The notes under the pieces are model-generated. The model was not told where the DNA came from. It did no database searches and saw only the letters and a program-made list of their open reading frames with translations. From CAVDHB01 sp963608705 (lineage in GTDB: Bacteria > Bacteroidota > Bacteroidia > Bacteroidales > Bacteroidaceae), in contig CAVDHB010000058.1 in the NCBI GenBank assembly GCA_963608705.1, forward strand, positions 1 through 50,969: DNA of 50,969 nt, given 5' to 3'. Each line of letters begins with the position of its first letter. The first letter of the stretch is position 1. The translations under genes and the position numbers were made by a program. Shown here one piece after another: positions 1 through 8,451 of this stretch.

Positions 1-207
1 GACAGAATAAGGGTGCGTTGCGTTGAGACAACCTTATACTCTCCAGTCTAACCTCTTCATTATATAGAGTCAAACACGGTGAATAAGGAGTCACTACTCA
101 CGGCATGACAAGACACGTCCTAAATGCCCATCTCAATCAGTAGAGACGCGATTCATCGCGTCTTTACCTACACAATGTTTATTGGTGGTATGTTTGCGGA
201 TAATCAT
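1..207. repeat. Inverted repeat, left arm (copy A)
   Basis: This stretch matches the reverse complement of 50412-50592. Over the first ~150 bases I count four substitutions and one two-base indel. Copy A then carries about 25 extra bases containing a palindrome (140-167) that copy B has mostly lost, and both end in the shared block GCGGATAATCAT. The repeat reaches base 1, so it may continue to the left. I see no transposase or terminal inverted repeats. It is probably one member of a dispersed non-coding repeat family. Confidence 0.85.
140..167. repeat. Short palindromic (REP-like) element, imperfect copy
   Basis: This is a 28-base near-palindrome, GTAGAGACGCGATT followed by CATCGCGTCTTTAC. 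It differs at two positions from the perfect copies at 8370-8397 and 30670-30697. It lies inside the longer inverted repeat; in the other arm only a half-site remains (50443-50455). Confidence 0.8.
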
Positions 208-235
208 TGTATATTATTTAATCGTTGTACTTTTG
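207..235 (+). promoter_or_regulatory. Bacteroidetes-type promoter for the small ORF
   Basis: TTG (207-209), an 18-base spacer and TACTTTTG (228-235) fit the Bacteroidetes consensus TTTG/TTG - N18-21 - TAnnTTTG. Transcription would start near 242, about 70 bases before the ORF at 313. The -33 element sits exactly at the edge of the inverted repeat. Confidence 0.5.
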
Positions 236-312
236 CATAAAGTTTCAACATCAGAGTGTGGAATAAGGCCGAATAATCATATATACTTTAAACGCTGAAG
301 GAGTTGGCATCG

Positions 313-390
313 ATGGCAAACGAAGTAATTATTGCGTTTTTACGGAGCTTGTATGATTGGTTCCATAGTGCAGAAGATAGTCAAAAATAA
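313..390 (+). CDS. 25-residue small protein, function unknown
   Basis: An ATG-to-TAA ORF of 25 codons begins MANEVIIAFLRSLYDWFH and ends in a charged AEDSQK tail. It is preceded by AAGGAG (298-303) nine bases before the ATG, one of the better Shine-Dalgarno matches in the window, and by a promoter at 207-235. It is followed 24 bases later by a strong stem-loop (414-445). The first ~18 residues mix hydrophobic and polar residues as an amphipathic or membrane-associated helix would. I do not recognise a family. It could instead be a short leader ORF or part of a small RNA, but promoter, ribosome site, ORF and stem-loop together favour a genuine mini-gene. Confidence 0.5.
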   Translation: MANEVIIAFLRSLYDWFHSAEDSQK

Positions 391-413
391 TTCAAAAGTG
401 GAATGAAATAGTA

Positions 414-445
414 TTTCCCCGCTCTTCGGAAGAAAAGCGGGGAAA
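414..445. terminator. Stem-loop between small ORF and PUL 3' end
   Basis: TTTCCCCGCT (414-423) pairs perfectly with AGCGGGGAAA (436-445) across a 12-base loop that itself contains CTTCGGAAG. It lies between the small plus-strand ORF and the end of the minus-strand alginate-lyase gene, so it could end both transcripts. Neither side has a long U tract, so it may act partly as an RNA-end stabiliser. Confidence 0.55.
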
Positions 446-468
446 TTACACTTGTGAGTTAGTGCTAT

Positions 469-1728
469 TTATTTGGTTGCGTCGCAGAACTGGAAAGCAT
501 AGAATCCAATGTTGTCCGAATCATAGTTGCATTCCGCATTGTTCGGCTTTTCCAGCACTTGCAAAGTATAAGGCATGGAACCTCCTTTGCGGGTTACGTA
601 ATGGTTGTAACCTAAGCTATAAATGGAGCGGAATTTGCCCCTTGTGCTTGCACCGTCTGACTCAGGTTTTTTCCATCCACTGTATTTGCCTGTCACATCC
701 TGCCATTGTTTGTAAGGCATGTCATTACCCAGATTGTATCCGGCAATATATTCAAAACCCTTTTCTACCGCAGAGCCATTAAAGGAATACAAGTCTATAC
801 CTTGTTGGTAAGCTACTTCGCAGATGCTTCCTATCATGCCCACACCCAATTGAGCGTGTCCCATATCACGTCCCTGCTCTTGGCACTGTCCTGTCTCCTT
901 GTCGATGTAATACAAGGTACCATTATCATTGGCGAAAAGCAGGAAGTTCATGGCTTTCTTGTACATGTCTGTGTCGTTGAACAAGATGGCCATAGCCATG
1001 TAAGCCTTTGACACGATTAATCCCCAGTTTCCATTGGTGTATGCCGGTGTATTATAGAAATTGTCTATGACAGGTACAAAATAGTCTTTCAGCATCTTTG
1101 TCACCTTTTGCAGGTCATCACCCGTCAGCATGGGATTATTTCCGTAAGTAGAGAGCAATTCAGCTGCGTAGGCGATTTCGAATCCTTGTAATCCGGCCAA
1201 CAGGGGAGTGTCGTTGTTCACAGTCAGTCCAGCCACTGTGTTGGCGTATTTCAGTAAGATTTCTTTCGCTTTGTTCCCATTGTCCATGTTACCTGTCAAA
1301 GCCCATTCCAGTGCGTTCATGTAAGCGGCGGAAAAGTCGTCTTGGAACATTCCGGTGTTTCCCCCATTTCCACGCGCCAACATCAAGTTCTTTTCAGTGG
1401 CGGCGTTACGAATCCCATAGTTGGCTTTCGCTCTTTTGTCTGCTGTGAGGTTTGTCCATGCTTTGTAAGCCAGTTTCACTTGCTCGTTGGAAGAGTTCGC
1501 ACCGTCTTTGATGATGGCTTTCATCTGATCCAAGCGGGCGGTGGTGTGCAAAATACCGGGATGAGTGAATTGTTTAGGTACGTAGTCGTCCACATTCACC
1601 TTTGTCTGCGGTAATTTGTCGAAGTCGTTCTTGTTTCCTTCTGGAATCTCGCTCATGCAACTCATGAATAAGGTAACAGCCATGGCTGCCACGCAAGGTA
1701 CGAGTTTATGTAGAATATTCATTTTCAT
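469..1728 (-). CDS. Alginate-lyase-family lipoprotein (polysaccharide lyase)
   Basis: A 419-residue protein of the alginate_lyase (alpha/alpha toroid) superfamily, predicted to cut a uronic-acid glycan by beta-elimination at the cell surface or in the periplasm. Family-like stretches are GLQGFEIAYAAELL, TNGNWGLIVSKAYMAM and the Gln/Arg/His-bearing QEQGRDMGHAQLGVGMIGSI, which holds candidate active-site residues. The start at 1728 is preferred because a signal peptide begins there (MKMNILHK, then VTLFMSC as lipobox); the upstream extension to 1770 does not look like a signal. It is the last gene of the susCD-type operon. The PL family and the substrate (alginate, glucuronan or another uronan) cannot be settled from sequence alone. 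Confidence 0.8.
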   Translation of the reverse strand: MKMNILHKLVPCVAAMAVTLFMSCMSEIPEGNKNDFDKLPQTKVNVDDYVPKQFTHPGILHTTARLDQMKAIIKDGANSSNEQVKLAYKAWTNLTADKRAKANYGIRNAATEKNLMLARGNGGNTGMFQDDFSAAYMNALEWALTGNMDNGNKAKEILLKYANTVAGLTVNNDTPLLAGLQGFEIAYAAELLSTYGNNPMLTGDDLQKVTKMLKDYFVPVIDNFYNTPAYTNGNWGLIVSKAYMAMAILFNDTDMYKKAMNFLLFANDNGTLYYIDKETGQCQEQGRDMGHAQLGVGMIGSICEVAYQQGIDLYSFNGSAVEKGFEYIAGYNLGNDMPYKQWQDVTGKYSGWKKPESDGASTRGKFRSIYSLGYNHYVTRKGGSMPYTLQVLEKPNNAECNYDSDNIGFYAFQFCDATK

Positions 1729-1782
1729 TTCTATTAAGTAAGGTGGAAACGCTATATTGAGCGTTTCCACGGTTGATACTAA

Positions 1783-3162
1783 TTACTTCTTATAATATTT
1801 CTGGACGTAAGCATTTAATTCATCCATTGATTTGAAGGTACGAATCCAATAGATGGTGTAATCATGAGGTTCCACCTTGATATCTGCCATCTTCAAACCA
1901 AAGACTTCCAACTTGCCAGATGGATTCTTACCCTTGGACAGCAAATCCCAGCAGGCGACTTGTGACTTGCCTTCCACCCATGAGGTCGGTTCTGCTCCAT
2001 AGTCTCCAGAACTGTTGGGACCTTTGTGATCCAGTTTGATGCTTCGTTTCCCTTTCACACCCGGTGCCTGCATGGCGATAGCCAGGTAACGGTATGTCTG
2101 CGGATCGAGTGTTAACGGATGCTTTGCATTGATGAAATACACATCGTTTCTCCATTTTCCACCACTTTCCACAGTGTTTACATGTAATCCTCCATTTCTG
2201 ATTTCTGCTTTTCCACTGGTGCGGAGACTCCAGCCCATTGATTCCAATTCATTCCATGAGGAATAATTGGCGATAGTCCACGAGGCTACGGGGGCTACTG
2301 TCACTTGCACTTTCGCACTCTTTTGTCCCGTGATTTTGTCTGTGGCGGTAATCGTGGCGGTACCGTTTGCTATGGCTGTCACTTTACCGTTGACATCAAC
2401 TTTTGCGATTTTGTCATCAGAACTTGTCCAGTTCAGTAATTGTACGTTGGCTTCGTTGGGTTCCAGTTTACATTCAATCTGTGCCATGTCACCTGGACGC
2501 AATGCGTAGCCCGGCTCCGTGAGTTGTACGTTTTCAATGGCCACTGCATGTTTGACTGTGAGTTGAGCGGAAGCTGTTTTGTTAGTGCCATCTGTGCTTT
2601 TAGCTGTAATGGTAACTGTACCGGGTTGCAACCCTTTCACCGTACCTTTCGCATCTACAGTGGCGATGGTGTTGTCGGAGGAAGACCATTCCATGACATT
2701 GTATGCGTCTGCGGGCGTAAGCACTGGTATCAGCTGTTCGGAGGTGCCTTCCCAGATTTCCTTGTTTTCTAAGGTGATATTGTCAACCTTGTTCTGCACT
2801 GTCACAGTCACGGTGGCTAATGCGCCCATACTTCCGTCCTGTGTGTAGCTTATTTTAGCTGTCCCTGTTTTCAAAGCCTTGATATTTCCTTCTTGATCTA
2901 CAGAAGCGACATCGGGTGTCTCGGAACTCCATGTGCAGGTTTTTATCAGCACCTCGTCCATATTCGGCACGGTGGCTACGACTTTCTTTGTCATGCCAAC
3001 CGCTAAAGGAAGTGAGGACGGCACGTTCAGTGTCACGTCTTTCATTAATTTAGCCTCTGTCACATGCGATGTTAAATCCGGGTCATTACTGCATGCGGAA
3101 AAGCTTCCTCCCGACAGCACAATGCCCAACAAGGCTGTGTAGAATAATTTATGTGGTCTCAT
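1783..3162 (-). CDS. Surface glycan-binding lipoprotein with three Big_2 (Ig-like) domains
   Basis: A 459-residue secreted lipoprotein (signal peptide ending SFSAC). Three bacterial Ig-like group 2 repeats lie at about residues 40-122, 126-203 and 208-290; each carries the W-S-S-x-x-x-x-I/V-A-x-V-D pattern followed by G-x-(V/I)-x-A-L/I-x-x-G-T-A/V-x-I-T. A C-terminal ~165-residue module (from ASWTIANYSSW) resembles a beta-sandwich binding domain, possibly DUF4979. It sits directly after susD, the usual place for SusE/SusF-type surface glycan-binding proteins, so it is inferred to be a non-catalytic binding protein with the Ig repeats acting as a stalk. Confidence 0.75.
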   Translation of the reverse strand: MRPHKLFYTALLGIVLSGGSFSACSNDPDLTSHVTEAKLMKDVTLNVPSSLPLAVGMTKKVVATVPNMDEVLIKTCTWSSETPDVASVDQEGNIKALKTGTAKISYTQDGSMGALATVTVTVQNKVDNITLENKEIWEGTSEQLIPVLTPADAYNVMEWSSSDNTIATVDAKGTVKGLQPGTVTITAKSTDGTNKTASAQLTVKHAVAIENVQLTEPGYALRPGDMAQIECKLEPNEANVQLLNWTSSDDKIAKVDVNGKVTAIANGTATITATDKITGQKSAKVQVTVAPVASWTIANYSSWNELESMGWSLRTSGKAEIRNGGLHVNTVESGGKWRNDVYFINAKHPLTLDPQTYRYLAIAMQAPGVKGKRSIKLDHKGPNSSGDYGAEPTSWVEGKSQVACWDLLSKGKNPSGKLEVFGLKMADIKVEPHDYTIYWIRTFKSMDELNAYVQKYYKK

Positions 3163-3186
3163 TCTTATTGTGTCTTTAGAAATTAA

Positions 3187-4884
3187 TTACTTTCCCCAAC
3201 CTGGATTCTGTCCGATATTAGGGTTCAATTGCATTTGGTCGTCTGGTAAGGGGAAGAGATAGTTCTTCTCAGACCATTTACGCTCGTTGTCTAAGATGGG
3301 ATATCCTTGAGCGTCACGCTGGAAGTTTCCGGCTTTCAAGGCTTTTGCTCCCAATAATGGCTTGTCCAATACCTCGACTGCCGTGTTCCAACGTTTCAAA
3401 TCATCCGCGCGGAAGTTCTCATCATAGAATTCCACGGTGCGTTCACGGCGTATTTCCTCACGCATATTCAATCCGTGGGCTGCCACGAAGCTGTTGGAAA
3501 GCTTGGGCATAGTAGGATTAATACGCAAGCGTACTAAGTTGAGCGATATGTCAAGGTCATTGTCCGTGATGGCACCGTCTCGCTCATATACAGCTTCCGC
3601 ATAGTTCATCAGCACTTCCGCATAACGAATAATAGGGAAGTCGTAACTTTCCAGACCGTCTTTTTCCAGTTTACGTTCGGTTCCCCATTTCTGGTTGGCG
3701 TATCCTGATCCTTTATTAGGGTCGTACACAAGTTTGGCATCTGCGTTTTCATCCCAACTGGTGCGGGGACTCTGGTTTGTCCAGTATTTTTGTCCAGGCA
3801 CAAGCAAGGTGTTGCTCATACGGTTATCCCTGTTCTTGAATTCGTCAGCGAAGTTGTTGTCTCCTTTGTAAAGTGGGGACTTGTCTATCGGCAGTCCATC
3901 CTGACACAAATACAGTTGAGCGAAATTATGGGTCACCAGTTCCACATTATTCACTTTTTCTGTGGTGATGTTCTTGCCAATGGTTGCCAAGGAAGCGTCA
4001 TGATGGCGTACAAAGATATATTCTTTATTATCGCTCTTTTTCACAAACGCTGGGTTGGATTGCACATCTTCCAATATGAACATGTAACGGTATGCCTGCG
4101 TTCCCAGGGCTTTGCTGGCTCCAGAGGTACCGAACAGTTCGTATTTTTTTGTGTTCATTACAGCCTTTGCCGCTTCTGCCGCCGTGTTTAATAAGGTCTT
4201 GGCGCGTTCATTGTTGTTACTATGAAATTTCTCCCATGTTCCCTCGTACAAGGCAACTCTTGACAAAAATGCGTTAGCCGTGGCTTTGCTGAGTCTTCCC
4301 TGTGGGTCTGAGGCTTGATCCGGCAGGTTTTCCACAGCTTTTTTCAAGTCTTCGATAATGAAATCCGCCACTTCGGTTCGGTCATTTCGAGAAGCGTTCA
4401 TCTTCGGATCATTCACATCAATCGGTTCTGTCAGGATGATGGCGTTCCCGAAGCAACGCAACAGATTGAAGTAAGACCATGCCCGGAAGAAATAGGCTTC
4501 TCCCACGTTAGTCTTAATGCCTGCCTGGTCTTTGTACTTCGCCGCATTTTGGAGTAACAGATTGGTACGGCGGATATTGTTGTAATTGCCGGTGTAATTG
4601 CCATCCCCTGTGGGTACGGTATTGGTACCTCTGCTCATCACATTGGCACCTGATTGATGCATCCAGAGGTCTGCGTAAGTTTCGGAACTGATACTTCCTC
4701 CGTTATACAAGGAGGGAAAATCGGGTGTCCATCCGTAAAAATTATTGGCGAAGTTCTTGAAATCGTTGTTTGATTGCCACATCTTTCCGCCACCAATTTG
4801 GTCTTGCGGATCCAAGTCTAAGCAAGAATGCAGGGACAAAGCGGCTACAAACAAGAACGCATATTTTAATTTATTCAGTTTCAT
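3187..4884 (-). CDS. susD: SusD-like outer-membrane lipoprotein
   Basis: 565 residues with a lipoprotein signal (LSLHSCLDLDPQDQ) and the usual SusD layout: N-terminal SusD-like region (GGGKMWQSNNDFKNFANNFY), a helical TPR-like scaffold (VGEAYFFRAWSYFNLLRCFG) and a RagB/SusD C-terminal part (YAEVLMNYAEAVYERD, MREEIRRERTVEFYDE, NIGQNPGW at the end). It binds glycan at the surface and acts as the lid of the SusC transporter encoded immediately upstream (12-base gap). The length is ordinary for the family. Confidence 0.95.
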   Translation of the reverse strand: MKLNKLKYAFLFVAALSLHSCLDLDPQDQIGGGKMWQSNNDFKNFANNFYGWTPDFPSLYNGGSISSETYADLWMHQSGANVMSRGTNTVPTGDGNYTGNYNNIRRTNLLLQNAAKYKDQAGIKTNVGEAYFFRAWSYFNLLRCFGNAIILTEPIDVNDPKMNASRNDRTEVADFIIEDLKKAVENLPDQASDPQGRLSKATANAFLSRVALYEGTWEKFHSNNNERAKTLLNTAAEAAKAVMNTKKYELFGTSGASKALGTQAYRYMFILEDVQSNPAFVKKSDNKEYIFVRHHDASLATIGKNITTEKVNNVELVTHNFAQLYLCQDGLPIDKSPLYKGDNNFADEFKNRDNRMSNTLLVPGQKYWTNQSPRTSWDENADAKLVYDPNKGSGYANQKWGTERKLEKDGLESYDFPIIRYAEVLMNYAEAVYERDGAITDNDLDISLNLVRLRINPTMPKLSNSFVAAHGLNMREEIRRERTVEFYDENFRADDLKRWNTAVEVLDKPLLGAKALKAGNFQRDAQGYPILDNERKWSEKNYLFPLPDDQMQLNPNIGQNPGWGK

Positions 4885-4896
4885 ATTTATATTCAG

Positions 4897-7800
4897 TTAG
4901 AAGGTTAAGTTGACACCAGCTGTATAGGTACGGTTGAAAGGATAACGGCTCAACCCTGTCACCATACCTGTGGCTTGTTCGGGGTCGTATCCGTCACGTA
5001 TCTTGCTGTGTTCCCAGACGTCTGTACCCGTGAAGTATATTCTCAACTTCGTGATGAACCCTGTCTTCTTTATCCATTTCTGCGGGAAAGTATATCCCAC
5101 GGTGATGTTCTTCAGTCGGATATAGGCTCCGTTTTCTACTGACCAGGAAGACAACTGATAGTTGTAGTTGTTGATATCCGTTTGAGTGGTATATGCGGGG
5201 TAATAAGCGTCGGGTGTTTCCGGACTCCACGTCTTTCCGATGGTGTAAGCGTATTGGTTCAGATACAAAGACCGGAAGGGGATGCGCTCACCGTTGGTAC
5301 GGAATATGGTTCTGTCTGCGGCTCCTTGGAAAATGGCGGATACGTCAAATCCATTCCATTCAAGTCCCGCATTGAATGAGTAAGATACTTTCGGATCGTT
5401 GGAACCCAAGTACACCACGTCTTTCTGATCCAGCACACCATCCTTATTCACATCCGCAAACATATTGTCACCTAACCGTAAGTCGTGTGTCCATCCAATA
5501 CCGTTGTTGGGTTTGTAATGGTTTGTGTATTTCTCCAACTCTTCTTGTGACTGTATTTTCCCGATATACAGCAAACCGAAATAAGAGTTGAGGGGATATC
5601 CTTGCATGGTCTTAGGTCCTCCTGCGGAGATGACACTCGTTGAACCGATGTCAGTCACTTCGTTGGTGGCATACGTAAATGTACCGCCTACGTGATAGCT
5701 GACAGTTCCGATTTTATCTGACCAGTTCAATTCGCCTTCCCATCCATTAGCTTTAAACTTTCCGAGATTGGCAGAAGGCGCGGCGTCACCAAGAATGCCT
5801 GGATATTGTGCGGCAATCAACATATTGTTGTTCTTCTTCCAGAAAATATCCACACTACCCGTCAGTTTGTTCTCGAAGAAACCAAAGTCAAGTCCTATGT
5901 TGTAATTGTGAATGCGTTCCCATGTACGGTCGGTGGAGGCAATCTTTCCATTGGTGTTGATATAGGAAACCTTGGCACCGTCCAAGAAGACACCACCTCC
6001 AGTGACGAAATTATACAACTGCTGTCCGTCATAGCGGTCTACACCACTTTGATTACCCACTACACCATAGGAAGCACGCAATTTCAAGTTGCTAATCACA
6101 TTTTTCAGGGATTTCATGAACGCTTCTTCACTGATACGCCATCCGAGGGTGGCACCCCAGAAGAACTGCCAACGGTTCTCTGGCTGGAATTTGGAAGAAC
6201 CATCGTAACGTGCCAGACCTTCCACTAAGTATTTACCTTGGTAGTCGTAGTTCACACGGCCGAAATAAGACATCATGGCCTCATGCCATTTAGAACCGCC
6301 TACATTCTTCTCTCCAGCTCCGTTTGGCACTTCCAATTTGTCGTTAATATCCTTTATGGAGGCGTTGGAGTTTTTGTATTGTGTGTAGTTGTATTGCGCA
6401 CCCGCCATCACGCTCAAATTGTGTGAGCTTGCGAAGGTTTGGTGATAGTTCAAATAACCTGATGCCAAATAGTAGTCGGTACGACTGAAGGAGGTGGAAT
6501 ACTGGCTATTGGTTTGGTTCGGATCAGAATTAACCAGCTTGGTTCCTGCATAATTGTACCAGTCAATGGCTTTTGTCATTACGTCACGATTGGCGGTAGA
6601 GGTGTTGTACCCTAAATTCACTGTAGCGGATAACCATTTGGTAATGTCATAATTTAAGGTCTCACTGATATTGATGGCGGATACTTTCAGGTTGTCATCA
6701 CCTCCTGCTTCCGCATACCAGTTAGGTGCATGCTGTCCTCCCCATGCGTAGGGCTTTCCATCAATGGTGGCAGCGGGGAAACCGGGTTGAGCCAAATTAC
6801 CATCGCTTAACGCTTTCCCTAATTGGGCGGGGCGTACCTGGTCTTGGCGGTTATAAGCGATGTCTGTGGTCAGTTTCATGCCCGGCATAATTTCGAACAC
6901 GTCATTGACACGTAGATTGTAACGTTGGTTGTTGTTATTTCCCCATCGTAAAGTGGAGTTGTCTTTCATGTATCCCAATGAGATACGGAAAATATTCTTT
7001 TCTGAACCGCCGGAGATGCTCAGCTCATGTTGGGTAGACCATGAGTTCCCCCACAGAATCTTTTGCCAGTCATTGTCCATGAACACAAAGTCATCCACAT
7101 CTTTGAAGTATTTGTAGTCAAAAGGATGTGACGCACCATTGCTCATGTCTATATAATGATTTTTGTAGGCACGCATTAAATTAATGTAGCCCATCCACTG
7201 CTCATTATAGGCTCCCCCTTCCGGGTTATTTTGCATGGCGGTTGTATATGTGTCTGCCCATTGATCCATAGTCATCAACTTGGGTTGAAGTCCTATTACT
7301 TTTCCAGTGAATGAACCGTTGTAACTTACGGTTGTACGTCCCGCTTTTCCTTTTTTAGTGGTCACCAAAACTACACCGCCGGCGGCTTTCGAACCATAGA
7401 TGGCAGCGGAGGCATCCTTTAAGAAATTGATACTTTGAATATCATCAGAGTTTAACAGACGAAGGCCGTTTACACCGTCAGAGTATTCTACTCCATCCAC
7501 TATCACCAGCGGGTCTGCGTTATTGGTAGAAACCGCTCCACGTAGTTTCATGCTCCAGCTTTCATCGCCTGGCGCACCAGAACCACGGGTGATAATCACA
7601 CCGGGTACCGTACCTTGCAAGGCTTGTACCGGACTGGTCATAGTTCCCTTGTTCTCTAATTGCTTGGCATCGATTGAAGCTACGGCACCTGTCAAAGAAG
7701 CTTTCTTCTGCACGCCGTAACCTACGACCACCACGTCTTGCAACGTCTGTGTGTCTTCCTTCAGTTGCACGTTCAATTCTGGCTGTCCTCCGGGATTAAC

Positions 7801-8121
7801 CGTCAGCGCATTGTAGCCTACATAGGAAAATATGAGTTGCTTCCCTGCGGGGACTTTGATGGTGTAATTTCCGTCAATGTCCGTGATAACACCACTGGCT
7901 TGGCCTGCGACACGGACGGATACTCCAATCAGCGCTTCTCCCTTTTCATCAGTTACTTTACCTTTGACAATAGACGCATTTGTCTGTTGTTGTTCCATGT
8001 TTGTTTTTCCTGAATTATTGGCCAAGGCTGAGCCGGAAGGGAAGTTCGCAGCCGCCAAAATTAGTGCGGTAGAGAGATACATACCCCTTGAGGAAAAATA
8101 GGTTTTAAAGTCTTTTCTCAT
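4897..8121 (-). CDS. susC: SusC-like TonB-dependent outer-membrane transporter
   Basis: 1074 residues: signal region, a carboxypeptidase D regulatory-like domain (about 50-125, ending in IFSYVGYNAL), TonB box DVVVVGYG (about 129-136), plug domain (about 140-260, with DPLVIVDGVEYSDGVNGLR) and a beta-barrel ending in aromatic TAGVNLTF. It imports the oligosaccharide captured by the adjacent SusD. There is no N-terminal STN domain, so it is not built like a transducer that signals through an anti-sigma factor, although an ECF sigma gene lies nearby at 13083. It starts 330 bases after the GH97 gene and is probably the first gene of its own transcript. Confidence 0.95.
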   Translation of the reverse strand: MRKDFKTYFSSRGMYLSTALILAAANFPSGSALANNSGKTNMEQQQTNASIVKGKVTDEKGEALIGVSVRVAGQASGVITDIDGNYTIKVPAGKQLIFSYVGYNALTVNPGGQPELNVQLKEDTQTLQDVVVVGYGVQKKASLTGAVASIDAKQLENKGTMTSPVQALQGTVPGVIITRGSGAPGDESWSMKLRGAVSTNNADPLVIVDGVEYSDGVNGLRLLNSDDIQSINFLKDASAAIYGSKAAGGVVLVTTKKGKAGRTTVSYNGSFTGKVIGLQPKLMTMDQWADTYTTAMQNNPEGGAYNEQWMGYINLMRAYKNHYIDMSNGASHPFDYKYFKDVDDFVFMDNDWQKILWGNSWSTQHELSISGGSEKNIFRISLGYMKDNSTLRWGNNNNQRYNLRVNDVFEIMPGMKLTTDIAYNRQDQVRPAQLGKALSDGNLAQPGFPAATIDGKPYAWGGQHAPNWYAEAGGDDNLKVSAINISETLNYDITKWLSATVNLGYNTSTANRDVMTKAIDWYNYAGTKLVNSDPNQTNSQYSTSFSRTDYYLASGYLNYHQTFASSHNLSVMAGAQYNYTQYKNSNASIKDINDKLEVPNGAGEKNVGGSKWHEAMMSYFGRVNYDYQGKYLVEGLARYDGSSKFQPENRWQFFWGATLGWRISEEAFMKSLKNVISNLKLRASYGVVGNQSGVDRYDGQQLYNFVTGGGVFLDGAKVSYINTNGKIASTDRTWERIHNYNIGLDFGFFENKLTGSVDIFWKKNNNMLIAAQYPGILGDAAPSANLGKFKANGWEGELNWSDKIGTVSYHVGGTFTYATNEVTDIGSTSVISAGGPKTMQGYPLNSYFGLLYIGKIQSQEELEKYTNHYKPNNGIGWTHDLRLGDNMFADVNKDGVLDQKDVVYLGSNDPKVSYSFNAGLEWNGFDVSAIFQGAADRTIFRTNGERIPFRSLYLNQYAYTIGKTWSPETPDAYYPAYTTQTDINNYNYQLSSWSVENGAYIRLKNITVGYTFPQKWIKKTGFITKLRIYFTGTDVWEHSKIRDGYDPEQATGMVTGLSRYPFNRTYTAGVNLTF

Positions 8122-8156
8122 ATATTGGTATTGATTCTTTTTTATATGAAATACGA

Positions 8157-8317
8157 AGTAGTCACTGAGACTACGTGGAAAAATTGTGTCTTTTTACAGG
8201 AAATGTTTTGAAATCTTAGATTTGTTTGTAGGAATTTAGAGTGTCGATAAAAGAAGAGGGGGAGTCTCGTGGAGTAGTAGCAGACCACTGTGTCTGCCAG
8301 TACGCACGTCAGTGCGT
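8157..8317. repeat. Cluster of short hairpins upstream of susC
   Basis: The 330-base gap 8122-8451 contains no gene. It holds three small inverted repeats: GTAGTC-ACTGA-GACTAC (8157-8173, in the susC leader), GCAGAC-CACTGT-GTCTGC (8280-8297) and ACGCAC-GTCA-GTGCGT (8302-8317), plus the 28-base palindrome at 8370-8397. No convincing TAnnTTTG promoter was found on the minus strand here, so the susC promoter is either non-canonical or the operon is read through from the GH97 gene. Confidence 0.6.
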
Positions 8318-8369
8318 GCATATATACGATGCAACAAAAAGATTTCGATTTGAAAATCCCGTTTATTGA

Positions 8370-8397
8370 GTAGAGACGCGATTAATCGCGTCTCTAC
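8370..8397. repeat. Perfect 28-base palindrome (REP-like)
   Basis: GTAGAGACGCGATT followed by its exact reverse complement, identical to the copy at 30670-30697 and close to the one at 140-167. It lies 54 bases downstream of the GH97 stop codon on the minus strand, so in RNA it would fold into a very stable hairpin at the 3' end of that message. Confidence 0.9.
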
Positions 8398-8451
8398 AAA
8401 CCAGGATAACATAGCTGAATGCCCTATAGCTCATGAATGATACTCTGTGAA

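Noticed and set aside
462..782. Cys/His-rich plus-strand frame at the left end
   Set aside because: It is antisense to the alginate-lyase-family gene and has no spaced Cys/His motif.
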